Positions 1 through 8,467 of a DNA stretch of 64,000 bases are shown here, in pieces. The DNA is taken from the NCBI GenBank assembly GCA_937891425.1, contig CALAGD010000037.1:47862-111861 (forward strand), written 5' to 3'. The position numbers were made by a program, and so were the translations under genes. Each line of letters starts with the position of its first letter. Positions within the stretch are counted from its first letter, which is position 1. Below the pieces are notes generated by a model. The model was given only the letters and a program-made list of their open reading frames with translations. It was not told the origin of the DNA and made no database searches. This DNA comes from an uncultured Pigmentiphaga sp. (lineage in GTDB: Bacteria > Pseudomonadota > Gammaproteobacteria > Burkholderiales > Burkholderiaceae_B).

Positions 1-171
1 CGCACGATTCGCCATGCTGCAGGGCAATGCCTCAAACGCATTCCGTTGACGAAACGGATCAGGCTGTTGGGCGTGCGGGTAAGCAGCCTCATGTCAATTG
101 AGGAACACGACCAGCTCATGGCAGAGCATGGAGGTCCTCGGGGGCAGTCCTTGGAGCTTTTCGACGTGTAA
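1..171 (+). CDS. dinB: DNA polymerase IV, C-terminal end (partial)
   Basis: The window opens inside a reading frame that runs without a stop from base 1 to a TAA at 169-171, giving 56 residues. The segment 'RIPLTKRIRLLGVRVSSL' matches the last beta strand of the little-finger domain of Y-family polymerases, where DinB proteins commonly carry a basic 'RLLGV' stretch close to the C-terminus. This domain holds the primer-template in error-prone translesion synthesis. Nothing of the catalytic palm domain is visible, so the call rests on the C-terminal tail alone. The next gene starts about 280 bases downstream on the same strand, and I see no RNA gene or clear terminator between them. Confidence 0.6.
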   Translation, partial: RTIRHAAGQCLKRIPLTKRIRLLGVRVSSLMSIEEHDQLMAEHGGPRGQSLELFDV

Positions 172-452
172 CCAGGTTCGCAATCCTCGGGCAGTACGAA
201 ACGGGCGTGCAGTGGCCGGGCACAGGTTGGCTACTCCACGATCGAGTGTGCGATCGGAATTCCTCCTCTTGCAATACGGGCGCCTGACCCGTCCGCCTCA
301 GCCCGGGCCGGGCCTGTCTCGGGCGCAGGTTACACTGTTCAACTATCGTGACCGCTTCCGCGCGCGCTGCAGTCTGTTGCATGCAGCCTGCGGCGGCGTC
401 CACTTCCATTACACCAGCGATTTTTTGCTCGCCGCACGGGTCTTTCCGCACC

Positions 453-962
453 ATGCAAGGAATCAAACGACGTATCGTTTATGTCACCCTGTACGAAACC
501 ATAGCGATACTGTTCGTGACAGTCGCCTTGTGGGCGCTCGGGCACGAGTCTGGCCATGCCGGCGCCGCCGCCGTGGTCTCATCGGCTATCGCCATTGCCT
601 GGAACATCATCTGGAACTGGCTATTCGAGCGCTGGGAGGCACGGCAGACCAGGAAGGGCCGGAGCTTTGTCCGCCGGGTCGCACATGCCATAGGGTTCGA
701 AGGCGGGCTGCTGCTGGCCATCGTTCCGTATTTTGCGTGGTGGCTCGACATCTCGCTGCTGGAGGCGTTCCTGCTCGATGCCGGGCTCATCGTCTTTTTT
801 CTTGTGTATACATTCGTATTCAACCTGGCGTTCGACATGATCTTCGGCCTGCCGGCTTCCGCATTGCCAGCACCGCGACCGGATCCGGAACATGCGAATG
901 TCGACCACGCATGCGCGGCCCACGCTCCTGATACGCATGCCGTAACCGAGCAGAAGTACTGA
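453..962 (+). CDS. PACE-family efflux transporter (AceI-like)
   Basis: This 169-residue inner-membrane protein has four hydrophobic segments arranged as two tandem pairs, as in proteobacterial antimicrobial compound efflux transporters, which export biocides such as chlorhexidine and short diamines. The family motifs are visible: 'WNIIWNWLFE' in the first pair, 'RRVAHAIGFE' at the start of the second, and 'YTFVFNLAFD' in the last helix. Starting at the ATG at 453 puts a glutamate at residue 15 in helix 1, the position of the essential Glu15 of AceI. A longer frame opens at 348, but its extra 35 residues are unlike the family. The polar tail of about 35 residues after the last helix, rich in His and Ala, is longer than usual. 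No regulator is adjacent. Confidence 0.85.
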   Translation: MQGIKRRIVYVTLYETIAILFVTVALWALGHESGHAGAAAVVSSAIAIAWNIIWNWLFERWEARQTRKGRSFVRRVAHAIGFEGGLLLAIVPYFAWWLDISLLEAFLLDAGLIVFFLVYTFVFNLAFDMIFGLPASALPAPRPDPEHANVDHACAAHAPDTHAVTEQKY

Positions 963-971
963 AGAGCCCGC

Positions 972-1799
972 CTAGCGCGGGGGCAGCATGCTCATGGGGT
1001 TGGTCGGCTGGCCGTCATGGCGCAGTTCGAAGTAAAGCTGCACCCGGTTGGTGTCGGTATCACCCATTTCGGCAATCGTCTGCCCCTGGCGTACCGTCTG
1101 GCCTTCCTTGACCAGCAACTTGCGGTTGTGTGCGTAAATGGTGATGAAGTTCGAGCTGTGCTTGAGGATGACCAGGTTGCCGTAGCCACGAAGCTGGTTG
1201 CCCGCATAGGCAACCGTACCGTTGGCTGCGGCACGGACGGGAGCACCCGCGTTGCCGGCGATGGCGATGCCCTTGGAGGAAGAGCCGTTGAACTCGCGGA
1301 TGACGCGTCCATCGGCGGGCCAGACCAGAGCAATCCTGGGTACCGCCGCACGTGACGATTGCGTGTGTGTAGTGGGCTGCTTCGATCTGGACGAGCGTTC
1401 CGGGACCGAACGGGACGTGGTGGGAGACGACGCCGCTTTCTGCGTTGCGGTAGTGCCGCTGGTGCGGGCGGATGACACGAGCTGATCACTGCCCGTCAGG
1501 TCGGTGCCATCCGGCGGGCTGACGCGCAGCAGTTGCCCTGCAGTCAGTCGATTGGGGTTCGACAGACGATTCCAGCGCACCAGTTCGTCCACGCTGCGGT
1601 TGTACTGGCGGGCGATGCTGTACAAGGTGTCGCCGCGCGTAACCCGGTGATAACCCTGCTGTCCGGGAACCGACCCGCACGCCACCAGAGATAGCAGAAG
1701 AACGGCCGCCAACCAGCTCCGGCCGACACGCAACCATGTGCCGGTGCGGGCCGGGTTTGTGGCGGGACTGGTGGCGATAGCGTCTTCTGAAGCGGTCAT
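972..1799 (-). CDS. LysM/LytM-domain lipoprotein, probable amidase activator (NlpD/EnvC-like)
   Basis: The 275-residue protein has a signal peptide with the lipobox LVAC ending at Cys41, a LysM peptidoglycan-binding domain at about residues 51-94, a low-complexity Ser/Thr linker, and a C-terminal LytM (M23) domain at about 157-270. The catalytic zinc ligands of true M23 endopeptidases look lost: the usual HxxxD region reads 'GSSSKGIAIAG' and the HxH histidine is a tyrosine in 'LYFELRH'. This is the pattern of NlpD and EnvC, which activate N-acetylmuramoyl-L-alanine amidases during septum splitting rather than cutting peptidoglycan. The start overlaps the stop of yicC (ATGA), so the two are probably translationally coupled. 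The family's common rpoS neighbour is absent, so the paralog identity is open. Confidence 0.8.
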   Translation of the reverse strand: MTASEDAIATSPATNPARTGTWLRVGRSWLAAVLLLSLVACGSVPGQQGYHRVTRGDTLYSIARQYNRSVDELVRWNRLSNPNRLTAGQLLRVSPPDGTDLTGSDQLVSSARTSGTTATQKAASSPTTSRSVPERSSRSKQPTTHTQSSRAAVPRIALVWPADGRVIREFNGSSSKGIAIAGNAGAPVRAAANGTVAYAGNQLRGYGNLVILKHSSNFITIYAHNRKLLVKEGQTVRQGQTIAEMGDTDTNRVQLYFELRHDGQPTNPMSMLPPR

Positions 1800-2743
1800 T
1801 CGATGTTTTGTGCCTGTTCGCGCAACTGCTCGATCAGCAATTTCAACCCGACCGCCGCGCGGGTCATTTCCAGCGCGCCGGCCTTGGAGCCCAGGGTGTT
1901 CGCTTCCCGATTCATCTCCTGAAAGAGGAAGTCGAGGCGCTTGCCCACCGATCCTGCACCTTTGGGGGCAGGAGCGGGCGCGGACGACTTCCCGTGATCG
2001 GGACGGCTGCCCTGTCCCAGAATGTGCTCCAGCTCTACAAGATGCGACTTGAGCCTTGAAAGTTCCTCGGCCACATCGATGCGCAGGCTGAACAGGGCCG
2101 CTTCATTGGCGATCCGTTCTGAGAGTTCGGCGCCCGTGATGTGCTGGAATCCGCCGGGAAATGCGGCCTCGATCGTTTCGCGCAGCTTGCGCGCCAGCCG
2201 GGTCTGGTAGTCGGCGACGATAGTGGGCATCTGTGCTTCCAGCGCGTCCACGATGGCGCGCATGTCCGCAGCGTGATTGCGCATCGCTTCGGCCAGGCGG
2301 CTGCCCTCGGCTGCACGTGCCTGTTGCAGCTGGTGCAGGGCGGAATCGGCCGCTGCGAGAACCGCCTGGTCGGCGGCGTCCTGGTCGATGGCTTCGCTCT
2401 GTACACCCGGCCAGCCCAGCACATCAACGAGCCGTGGAGGCTGCACGTCGGGAATGACGCCACGCACGGCGCGAAAGAGCTGCGCCAGTTCATCGATTAC
2501 CTGGAAGTTCAGCTGCGCGCTTTCAACGGGGTGCCAGTTCGCCGTGACCCGTAGTTCGACCTTGCCGCGTTGCAGAGCGCGTGTCAGCCGTTCGCGCAAT
2601 TGCGACTCGAGGTGCCGGAACTCGTCGGGGAGGCGGAAGTGCAGGTCGAGAAACCGGCTGTTGACACTACGGATTTCCACGGCAACGCTGCCACGCGGCA
2701 GGCTGGCCTGCGCGTTGCCGAATGCGGTCATGCTGCGAATCAT
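1796..2743 (-). CDS. yicC: YicC-family endoribonuclease
   Basis: The N-terminus 'MIRSMTAFG' and the C-terminal block 'RLDFLFQEMNREANTLGSK' are the signatures of YicC, reported as an endoribonuclease acting in small-RNA turnover. At 315 residues it is somewhat longer than the roughly 290 usual for the family. The excess sits in an Ala/Pro-rich insert at about residues 237-262, just before the conserved 'KRLDFLFQE' segment. It is transcribed on the minus strand away from rph, so the region 2744-2859 must hold two divergent promoters. It is the first gene of a pair with the LytM lipoprotein, overlapping it by four bases. Confidence 0.92.
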   Translation of the reverse strand: MIRSMTAFGNAQASLPRGSVAVEIRSVNSRFLDLHFRLPDEFRHLESQLRERLTRALQRGKVELRVTANWHPVESAQLNFQVIDELAQLFRAVRGVIPDVQPPRLVDVLGWPGVQSEAIDQDAADQAVLAAADSALHQLQQARAAEGSRLAEAMRNHAADMRAIVDALEAQMPTIVADYQTRLARKLRETIEAAFPGGFQHITGAELSERIANEAALFSLRIDVAEELSRLKSHLVELEHILGQGSRPDHGKSSAPAPAPKGAGSVGKRLDFLFQEMNREANTLGSKAGALEMTRAAVGLKLLIEQLREQAQNIE

Positions 2744-2859
2744 GGGGGCACGTACAATAGGGGTTTCGTATCAGATGAAGCGCTTCCCGGTACCGCGTTA
2801 CTGGATTCTCTACGCGACGCAACCGAAGCGCTTGTTGCGTCGTACAGGTTGCATCATAA

Positions 2860-3633
2860 ATGACTGACCCAGATCACGTCGAAATCGTGGCTTCCGCGGA
2901 GGGCGCGGGTGTTGTCGTCCGTCCTTCAGGGCGCCTGCCCAACCAGCTGAGACCAGTCGACATCCAGCGCGGCTATATCCGCCACGCAGAAGGTTCGGTT
3001 CTGGTGAGTTTCGGCGATACCCGCGTGATATGTACCGCGTCGGTGGAAGAGGGTGTTCCGCCATTCCTGAAAGGGCAGGGCACGGGTTGGCTGACGGCCG
3101 AGTACGGCATGCTGCCGCGGTCCACGCATACACGCAGTGCTCGCGAGGCAGCTCGCGGCAAGCAGACGGGTCGCACCCAGGAAATCCAGCGCCTGATCGG
3201 GCGCAGTCTGCGTGCCGTCATGGACCTCGCCGCCTTGGGGGAACGCACGATTCACCTCGACTGTGACGTAATCCAGGCCGACGGTGGTACACGCACGGCC
3301 AGCATTACAGGAGCCTTCGTGGCACTGGCCGACGCCGTGCAGTTCATGGTTCGCGAAGGAGTGCTTGCGCGCAGTCCGCTGCGCGACCACGTCGCTGCCG
3401 TGTCGGTCGGCATGTATCGCAACACTCCCGTCCTCGACCTCGACTACCTGGAAGATTCGACCTGCGACACCGACATGAACGTCGTCATGACGGGTAGCGG
3501 TGACCTGGTCGAAGTGCAGGGAACCGCTGAAGGCGTGCCGTTTTCGCGGCGTGAGATGAATGCCCTGCTCGACCTGGCCGAGCAGGGCATTGGGGAGCTC
3601 ATCCGGTTGCAGAAGGCGGTGCTGGCGCAATGA
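2860..3633 (+). CDS. rph: Ribonuclease PH
   Basis: RNase PH is a phosphorolytic 3'-5' exoribonuclease that trims the 3' ends of tRNA precursors. The 257-residue product carries the family blocks '[13 protein letters not shown]', '[14 protein letters not shown]', '[15 protein letters not shown]' and '[19 protein letters not shown]', the last containing the phosphate and active-site residues. About 20 residues precede the conserved '[13 protein letters not shown]' start region, so the protein is slightly longer than the 238 residues in Escherichia coli. No good Shine-Dalgarno sequence precedes the ATG at 2860, so a shorter start inside the extension cannot be excluded. It overlaps rdgB by four bases (ATGA). 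Confidence 0.96.
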   Translation: MTDPDHVEIVASAEGAGVVVRPSGRLPNQLRPVDIQRGYIRHAEGSVLVSFGDTRVICTASVEEGVPPFLKGQGTGWLTAEYGMLPRSTHTRSAREAARGKQTGRTQEIQRLIGRSLRAVMDLAALGERTIHLDCDVIQADGGTRTASITGAFVALADAVQFMVREGVLARSPLRDHVAAVSVGMYRNTPVLDLDYLEDSTCDTDMNVVMTGSGDLVEVQGTAEGVPFSRREMNALLDLAEQGIGELIRLQKAVLAQ

Positions 3634-4247
3634 CTGAACGAAGAATTGTCGTGGCCACGGGTAACCCGGGCAAGTTGCGCGAGCTCGAGGCATTGCTGGC
3701 GCCGCGCGGCTACAGTCTGGTCCCGCAACACCAGCTGGGCGTTCCCGAAGCTGAGGAACCCCATCCCACGTTTGTGGAGAATGCGCTCGCGAAAGCACGC
3801 CATGCCAGCAGGCTCACCGGCCTGCCTGCCCTCGCCGACGATTCGGGCCTGTGCGTTCCGGCCCTGCTGGGGGCTCCCGGCATCTACTCGGCCCGTTTTG
3901 CCGCACTGCACGGTGGTGCGAAGTCGGACGCTGCGAACAATGCACTGCTGGTCGAGCGTCTGCGGCACCACACCGATCGGCGCGCATTCTTTGTGTCGGT
4001 GGTAGTCCTGGTACGTGGTGCCGACGACCCATGTCCGATCATTGGCGAAGGCAGCTGGCAGGGTGAGATCATCGATACGCCCCGCGGTGCCCATGGCTTC
4101 GGCTACGATCCCCATTTTTTCGTGCCTGCCGAGAACCTGACTGCCGCGGAGCTTGACCCGGCGAGGAAGAACCAGCTGAGCCACCGGGCCCAGGCCATGC
4201 GTGGACTGCTCGCGAAACTTGATGCAGGTTTCGGAGGTGGCTTCTGA
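3630..4247 (+). CDS. rdgB: XTP/dITP diphosphatase (RdgB/HAM1 family)
   Basis: RdgB hydrolyses non-canonical purine triphosphates (XTP, dITP) to the monophosphate and so keeps hypoxanthine and xanthine out of DNA. The 205-residue product has the family's N-terminal nucleotide-binding '[15 protein letters not shown]', the acidic metal site '[13 protein letters not shown]', and 'GFGYDPHFF' in the second half, with the conserved '[11 protein letters not shown]' near the end. Its start overlaps the stop of rph, and hemW follows after nine bases, so rph-rdgB-hemW reads as one operon. That gene order is common in betaproteobacteria. Confidence 0.96.
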   Translation: MTERRIVVATGNPGKLRELEALLAPRGYSLVPQHQLGVPEAEEPHPTFVENALAKARHASRLTGLPALADDSGLCVPALLGAPGIYSARFAALHGGAKSDAANNALLVERLRHHTDRRAFFVSVVVLVRGADDPCPIIGEGSWQGEIIDTPRGAHGFGYDPHFFVPAENLTAAELDPARKNQLSHRAQAMRGLLAKLDAGFGGGF

Positions 4248-4256
4248 ACGGGGTGG

Positions 4257-5516
4257 ATGATCACAACCGGATTGCGCATGCGCACGATCTACATCCGGCC
4301 TGAAACCGTCCGACTGTCCGACAAGGCAGCCGAATGGAACAGCGACGACTATCGACTGCATGCCTTGCCACCGTTGGCACTGTACGTGCACGTTCCCTGG
4401 TGCGTGCGTAAATGTCCGTACTGCGATTTCAACTCGCACGCGGCCCCCGCGCAGCTTCCTGAAAACGAGTACCTTGCAGCGCTCGAAGCTGACCTGCAGC
4501 AGGCATTGCCCTTGGTGTGGGGACGCAGGGTCATATCGATTTTCATCGGTGGTGGTACACCCAGCCTGCTGTCGGAAGCTGCGCTCGACCGCCTGCTGTC
4601 GATGGTACGCACCCACCTGAATGTGCTGCCGGATGCCGAGATTACCCTGGAGGCCAACCCGGGCACTGTCGAAGCGGCTCGGTTCAAGTCGTATGCACGC
4701 AGTGGGATCAACCGTATTTCGCTGGGCATCCAGAGCTTCGACGAGCGTTTCCTGCAGCGCCTGGGGCGCATTCACGATGGTACGCAGGCTCGCGCGGCGG
4801 TCGACATGGCCCAGCTGGCCGTCGAACGGGTGAACCTCGACCTGATGTTCGCCCTGCCAGGGCAAGGCCTGGACGAACTCGGGCGCGACCTCGACACCGC
4901 GCTGTCATTTGGCTGCGAACACCTGTCGGTGTACCACCTGACGCTCGAGCCGGCCACAGTCTTCGCCAAGTACCCGCCGTCCGAATTGCCTGATGACGAT
5001 CTGGCTGCCGACATGCAGGATCTGGTGGAAGACATGCTGCAGGGCGCAGGATACGATCATTACGAAGTGTCGGCCTACGCGCGCTCCGGTGCGCGCTGCG
5101 TGCACAACCTCAATTACTGGCAGTTCGGGGATTATCTCGGGATTGGCCCCGGTGCCCACGGCAAGCTGTCATTCCACGATCATGTGCGCCGGCAGGCGCG
5201 TCTGCGCAATCCGGAATCGTGGATGCGGCAGGTCATCCAGCGGGACGGCTCGCACCTGGCGGAAGACAGGCGGCTCACGGCACACGATCTGCCGTTCGAA
5301 TTCATGCTGAACACCCTGCGTTTGCGTGAAGGCGTTCCGGCCTGGTACTTCCAGGAGCGTACCGGGCTGCCGCTTGCGCTGATCCTGCCACAACTGGAGC
5401 AGGCACGATCGAGGGGGCTGCTGACCGATGACCCGGCGCGGATCGCCCCAAGCCCGCTGGGCTGGCGTTTTCTGAACGATTTGCAGGCCATGTTCCTGCA
5501 GGACGATGCGACCTGA
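4257..5516 (+). CDS. hemW: Radical SAM heme chaperone HemW
   Basis: The 419-residue protein has the radical-SAM cluster motif 'CVRKCPYCDF' with cysteines at about 49, 53 and 56, followed by 'IFIGGGTPSLL' and the HemN/HemW C-terminal domain. HemW-type proteins have the CxxxCxxC-F arrangement and act in heme delivery, whereas true coproporphyrinogen dehydrogenase HemN has an extra cysteine and a longer N-terminus. About 40 residues precede the conserved 'LALYVHVPWC' block, so a downstream start such as Met8 is possible. It is the last gene of the rph-rdgB-hemW run. A 400-base gap with nitrogen-control sites follows. Confidence 0.93.
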   Translation: MITTGLRMRTIYIRPETVRLSDKAAEWNSDDYRLHALPPLALYVHVPWCVRKCPYCDFNSHAAPAQLPENEYLAALEADLQQALPLVWGRRVISIFIGGGTPSLLSEAALDRLLSMVRTHLNVLPDAEITLEANPGTVEAARFKSYARSGINRISLGIQSFDERFLQRLGRIHDGTQARAAVDMAQLAVERVNLDLMFALPGQGLDELGRDLDTALSFGCEHLSVYHLTLEPATVFAKYPPSELPDDDLAADMQDLVEDMLQGAGYDHYEVSAYARSGARCVHNLNYWQFGDYLGIGPGAHGKLSFHDHVRRQARLRNPESWMRQVIQRDGSHLAEDRRLTAHDLPFEFMLNTLRLREGVPAWYFQERTGLPLALILPQLEQARSRGLLTDDPARIAPSPLGWRFLNDLQAMFLQDDAT

Positions 5517-5590
5517 ACGTGCACGAATACCACAAGAGGGCACGCACCGATCCCGCATGCACGATTTCGGACTGCTGCATTAACCCGACA

Positions 5591-5607
5591 TGCATCATTC
5601 TGGTGCA
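5591..5607 (+). promoter_or_regulatory. Candidate NtrC binding site upstream of glnA
   Basis: The 17-mer TGCATCATTCTGGTGCA fits the NtrC consensus TGCACC-N5-GGTGCA with 11 of 12 arm positions. It lies about 250 bases upstream of the sigma-54 promoter at 5860, a normal enhancer distance. A second half-site, TGCACC, is present near 5719, but its partner arm is poor. Confidence 0.65.
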
Positions 5608-5859
5608 CAATGCACATGTAGAGTGCGAGAGTCATCACAATTGGCGCCGTCCGCCCCGTTCTGGCCCACGGACTTTGTCACCAGCAACTCCCCGCAGCGC
5701 GTACCTCGGCTGGTCGTTGCACCAAATGGCAGCCGTTGGGGAAGCCGCAGCGGGTCCGAGTCGGCGGCCTTCGCGCGGCAGAGCAGGGCGTTGCGATGCA
5801 TGGCCCAGCAGACCAGGCGCCACCGTGTCCATCCGTGCAGCCCGACGGGCGCCCGCAGT

Positions 5860-5876
5860 TGGCATAGCTTTTGCAT
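5860..5876 (+). promoter_or_regulatory. Sigma-54 (RpoN) promoter of glnA
   Basis: TGGCATAGCTTTTGCAT matches the -24/-12 consensus TGGCAY-N5-TTGCW. The invariant GG (5861-5862) and GC (5873-5874) are separated by exactly 10 bases. It sits about 50 bases upstream of the glnA start at 5925, which has AGGAG at 5915-5919. Together with the NtrC-like site and the downstream ntrBC genes, this is the classical nitrogen-limitation promoter. Confidence 0.85.
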
Positions 5877-5924
5877 TTGACAGGATGTCACAAATTTTCA
5901 CTGCACACCTTCCCAGGAGTTTCC

Positions 5925-7337
5925 ATGTCATCGCAAAAATCGGTACTTGACCTGATCGCCCAGCATGAGGTCCAGTTCGTCGATCTACGTTTTACCGATA
6001 CGCTGGGCAAAGAACAGCACGTAACGGTACCGGCAGACAAGTTTGACGAAGACAAGCTCGAGAACGGCCATGCGTTCGACGGTTCGTCGATTGCTGGATG
6101 GAAAGGCATCGAAGCGTCCGACATGCTGCTCATTCCTGATCCGGAAACGGCGCGCCTCGATCCCTTCCGTGAACACACCACGCTGGTGTTGACATGCGAT
6201 GTGGTGGAGCCCGCCGACCTGAAGGGTTATGAGCGCGATCCACGCTCGCTCGCGAAACGTGCCGAGGCTTATCTGAAGTCCAGCGGTCTGGGTGATACCG
6301 CCTACTTCGGTCCCGAGCCCGAGTTCTTTGTGTTCGACGGAGTCAGCTGGGACGTGCAGCCGGGGGGCGCATTCTTCCGCATCTTCTCCGATGAGGCACC
6401 GTGGTCTTCGGCCAGCGGCGGCGACCAGGGCAACACCGGCCACCGTCCCCATACCAAGGGCGGTTACTTCCCGGTGCCTCCTACCGATTCGTTCCAGGAC
6501 CTGCGTTCCGAGATCTGCCGTCTGCTGCAGGAACAGGGCGTGCCTGTTGAAGTGCACCACCACGAGGTGGCTGCCCCCGGCCAGCTTGAAGTCGGCACGG
6601 TGTTCAACACGCTGGTGCGTCGCGCTGACTGGAACCAGATCCTGAAATACACGGTATGGAATGTGGCCGAAAGCTACGGCAAGACGGCGACATTCATGCC
6701 CAAGCCCGTCATGGGCGATAACGGTTCGGGCATGCACGTGCACCAGTCGGTGTGGAAAGACGGCCAGAACCTGTTCGCCGGTAACGGCTACGCTGGGCTG
6801 TCCGACTTCGCCCTGTACTACATTGGCGGCATCATCAAGCACGCCCGCGCGCTGAATGCCATTACCAACCCCACCACGAACTCGTACAAGCGTCTGGTGC
6901 CGCACTTCGAGGCACCGGTGAAGCTGGCCTACTCGGCGCGCAACCGTTCGGCCTCCATCCGGATTCCGTATGTCAGCAATCCGAAGGGACGGCGCATCGA
7001 AACGCGCTTCCCCGATCCTACCGCCAACCCCTATCTGGCGTTTGCGGCCCTCCTGATGGCGGGTCTGGATGGCGTCATGAACAAGATCCACCCCGGTGAT
7101 CCGGCTGACAAGAACCTGTACGATCTGCCGCCGGAAGAGGATGCGAAGATCCCGACGGTGTGCTCGTCGCTTGAGCAGGCGCTCGAGGCACTCGACAATG
7201 ATCGCGAGTTCCTCACGCGAGGTGGCGTGTTCACCAATTCCATGATCGATGCCTACATCGCGCTCAAGATGGAAGAAGTCAAGCGTACGCGCATGACGGC
7301 CACTCCGCTTGAGTTCGACATGTACTACGGGCTGTAG
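5925..7337 (+). CDS. glnA: Glutamine synthetase, type I
   Basis: GlnA makes glutamine from glutamate, ammonia and ATP and is the entry point of nitrogen assimilation. The product is 470 residues, standard for the GSI-beta dodecamer. It shows '[20 protein letters not shown]', '[11 protein letters not shown]', the metal-binding '[16 protein letters not shown]' and '[16 protein letters not shown]'. The motif '[10 protein letters not shown]' places a tyrosine at about 399, the GlnE adenylylation site, so covalent control is expected. The ATG at 5925 is chosen over an upstream in-frame ATG at 5871 because it has AGGAG six bases upstream and lies beyond the sigma-54 promoter. ntrB starts two bases after the stop. 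Confidence 0.98.
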   Translation: MSSQKSVLDLIAQHEVQFVDLRFTDTLGKEQHVTVPADKFDEDKLENGHAFDGSSIAGWKGIEASDMLLIPDPETARLDPFREHTTLVLTCDVVEPADLKGYERDPRSLAKRAEAYLKSSGLGDTAYFGPEPEFFVFDGVSWDVQPGGAFFRIFSDEAPWSSASGGDQGNTGHRPHTKGGYFPVPPTDSFQDLRSEICRLLQEQGVPVEVHHHEVAAPGQLEVGTVFNTLVRRADWNQILKYTVWNVAESYGKTATFMPKPVMGDNGSGMHVHQSVWKDGQNLFAGNGYAGLSDFALYYIGGIIKHARALNAITNPTTNSYKRLVPHFEAPVKLAYSARNRSASIRIPYVSNPKGRRIETRFPDPTANPYLAFAALLMAGLDGVMNKIHPGDPADKNLYDLPPEEDAKIPTVCSSLEQALEALDNDREFLTRGGVFTNSMIDAYIALKMEEVKRTRMTATPLEFDMYYGL

Positions 7338-7339
7338 TC

Positions 7340-8467
7340 ATGCCATCGTCCAGCAAGCCAGTTCGTGTCCGTTCTGATTCTGACGGGTCGCTCTCGCTGG
7401 CTTCGCTGGACCTGCTGGCCTGCTCGGTGCTGTTGTTGCGGGCAGATGCCGTCATTGCACACGCCAATGTCGCCGCCGAGGCCCTGTTCGGGATTTCGCG
7501 GCGCAACTTGAAAGGCCGGAAGTTCTACGGTTTCTTCGCTTCAGATGCGTATCTGCGCACTTCCGTCGAAGAAGCGCTGCAGGATCGTTTTGCTCAGAAG
7601 ACGCTGCCACTGACCCTGAGCTACCCGGGCCGGGAACCTGTAGAGGTCACCGCCACGCTCGTGGTGCTGCACGGGCAACCCTGGCCATTGCTGGTGGAAC
7701 TACGGGAAGAGGCACAGATTCGGCGGATTGCTCAGGATGTCGAAAGCATCGAGCAGGCCGATGCCAACCGCGAGCTGCTGCGCAACCTGGCGCACGAGGT
7801 GAAGAACCCTCTCGGCGGGCTGCGGGGTGCCGCGCAGTTATTGCAGACCGAACTCGACGATCCAGTCCTGACGGAGTACACACAGGTGATCATTGCCGAA
7901 GCCGATCGACTCCGCTCCCTGGTCGATCGGTTGTTGGCGCCACACCAGATGCAGCGACATGAAACGCTGCTGAACATTCATGAGGTGTGCGAACGCGTCG
8001 CAGCCCTCGTATTGGCCGAGTTCGGCAGCGCGGTGCGCCTGATACGCGACTACGATATCTCTGTGCCCGACCTACTGGCTGATCGCGAGCAGCTGATACA
8101 GGTCCTGCTGAACATCATGCGCAATGCGGCCCAGATTTCCAACGATCGGCCACCCGGTGACCCCGTCGAGATAACGGTTCGAACCCGGGTCGCGCGGCAG
8201 GTGACGCTGCACAAGCGACGCTATCCGCTGGCGCTCACGGTGAGCGTGATCGACAACGGTCCGGGCATACCCGAATCCATTCGGGCACGCATCTTTCATC
8301 CGTTGGTGACGGGCAGGGCAGGAGGTACCGGACTTGGATTGTCGCTCGCCCAGAGTCTGGTGGTTCAGCACGGGGGGATCCTCACTTGCGACAGCCAGCC
8401 CGGGCGTACGGAATTTCGACTGACCCTTCCATTGCGTCGGGCGAAGATAGACGAGAAGCCCTCATGA
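7340..8467 (+). CDS. glnL: Nitrogen regulation sensor histidine kinase NtrB
   Basis: NtrB is a cytoplasmic kinase/phosphatase that phosphorylates NtrC when the PII protein reports nitrogen limitation. The 375-residue product has an N-terminal PAS-like domain (about residues 20-125) with no membrane segment, the H-box 'NLAHEVKNPLGGLRGAAQLL' with the phosphorylated His152, an N-box 'QVLLNIMRNAAQ', and the ATP-lid glycines 'DNGPGIP' and 'GGTGLGLSLAQSL'. It starts two bases after glnA and its stop overlaps the ntrC start (ATGA), so glnA-ntrB-ntrC is one operon. Confidence 0.96.
   Translation: MPSSSKPVRVRSDSDGSLSLASLDLLACSVLLLRADAVIAHANVAAEALFGISRRNLKGRKFYGFFASDAYLRTSVEEALQDRFAQKTLPLTLSYPGREPVEVTATLVVLHGQPWPLLVELREEAQIRRIAQDVESIEQADANRELLRNLAHEVKNPLGGLRGAAQLLQTELDDPVLTEYTQVIIAEADRLRSLVDRLLAPHQMQRHETLLNIHEVCERVAALVLAEFGSAVRLIRDYDISVPDLLADREQLIQVLLNIMRNAAQISNDRPPGDPVEITVRTRVARQVTLHKRRYPLALTVSVIDNGPGIPESIRARIFHPLVTGRAGGTGLGLSLAQSLVVQHGGILTCDSQPGRTEFRLTLPLRRAKIDEKPS

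Noticed and set aside
98..931. Open frame of 277 codons overlapping the PACE gene
   Set aside because: It is out of frame with the clear PACE protein, is rich in Arg and Cys, and shows no domain.
2774..2835. Two copies of AAGCGCTT in the yicC/rph divergent region
   Set aside because: The sites are short and self-complementary and are expected by chance at this GC content; no register with a promoter could be shown.
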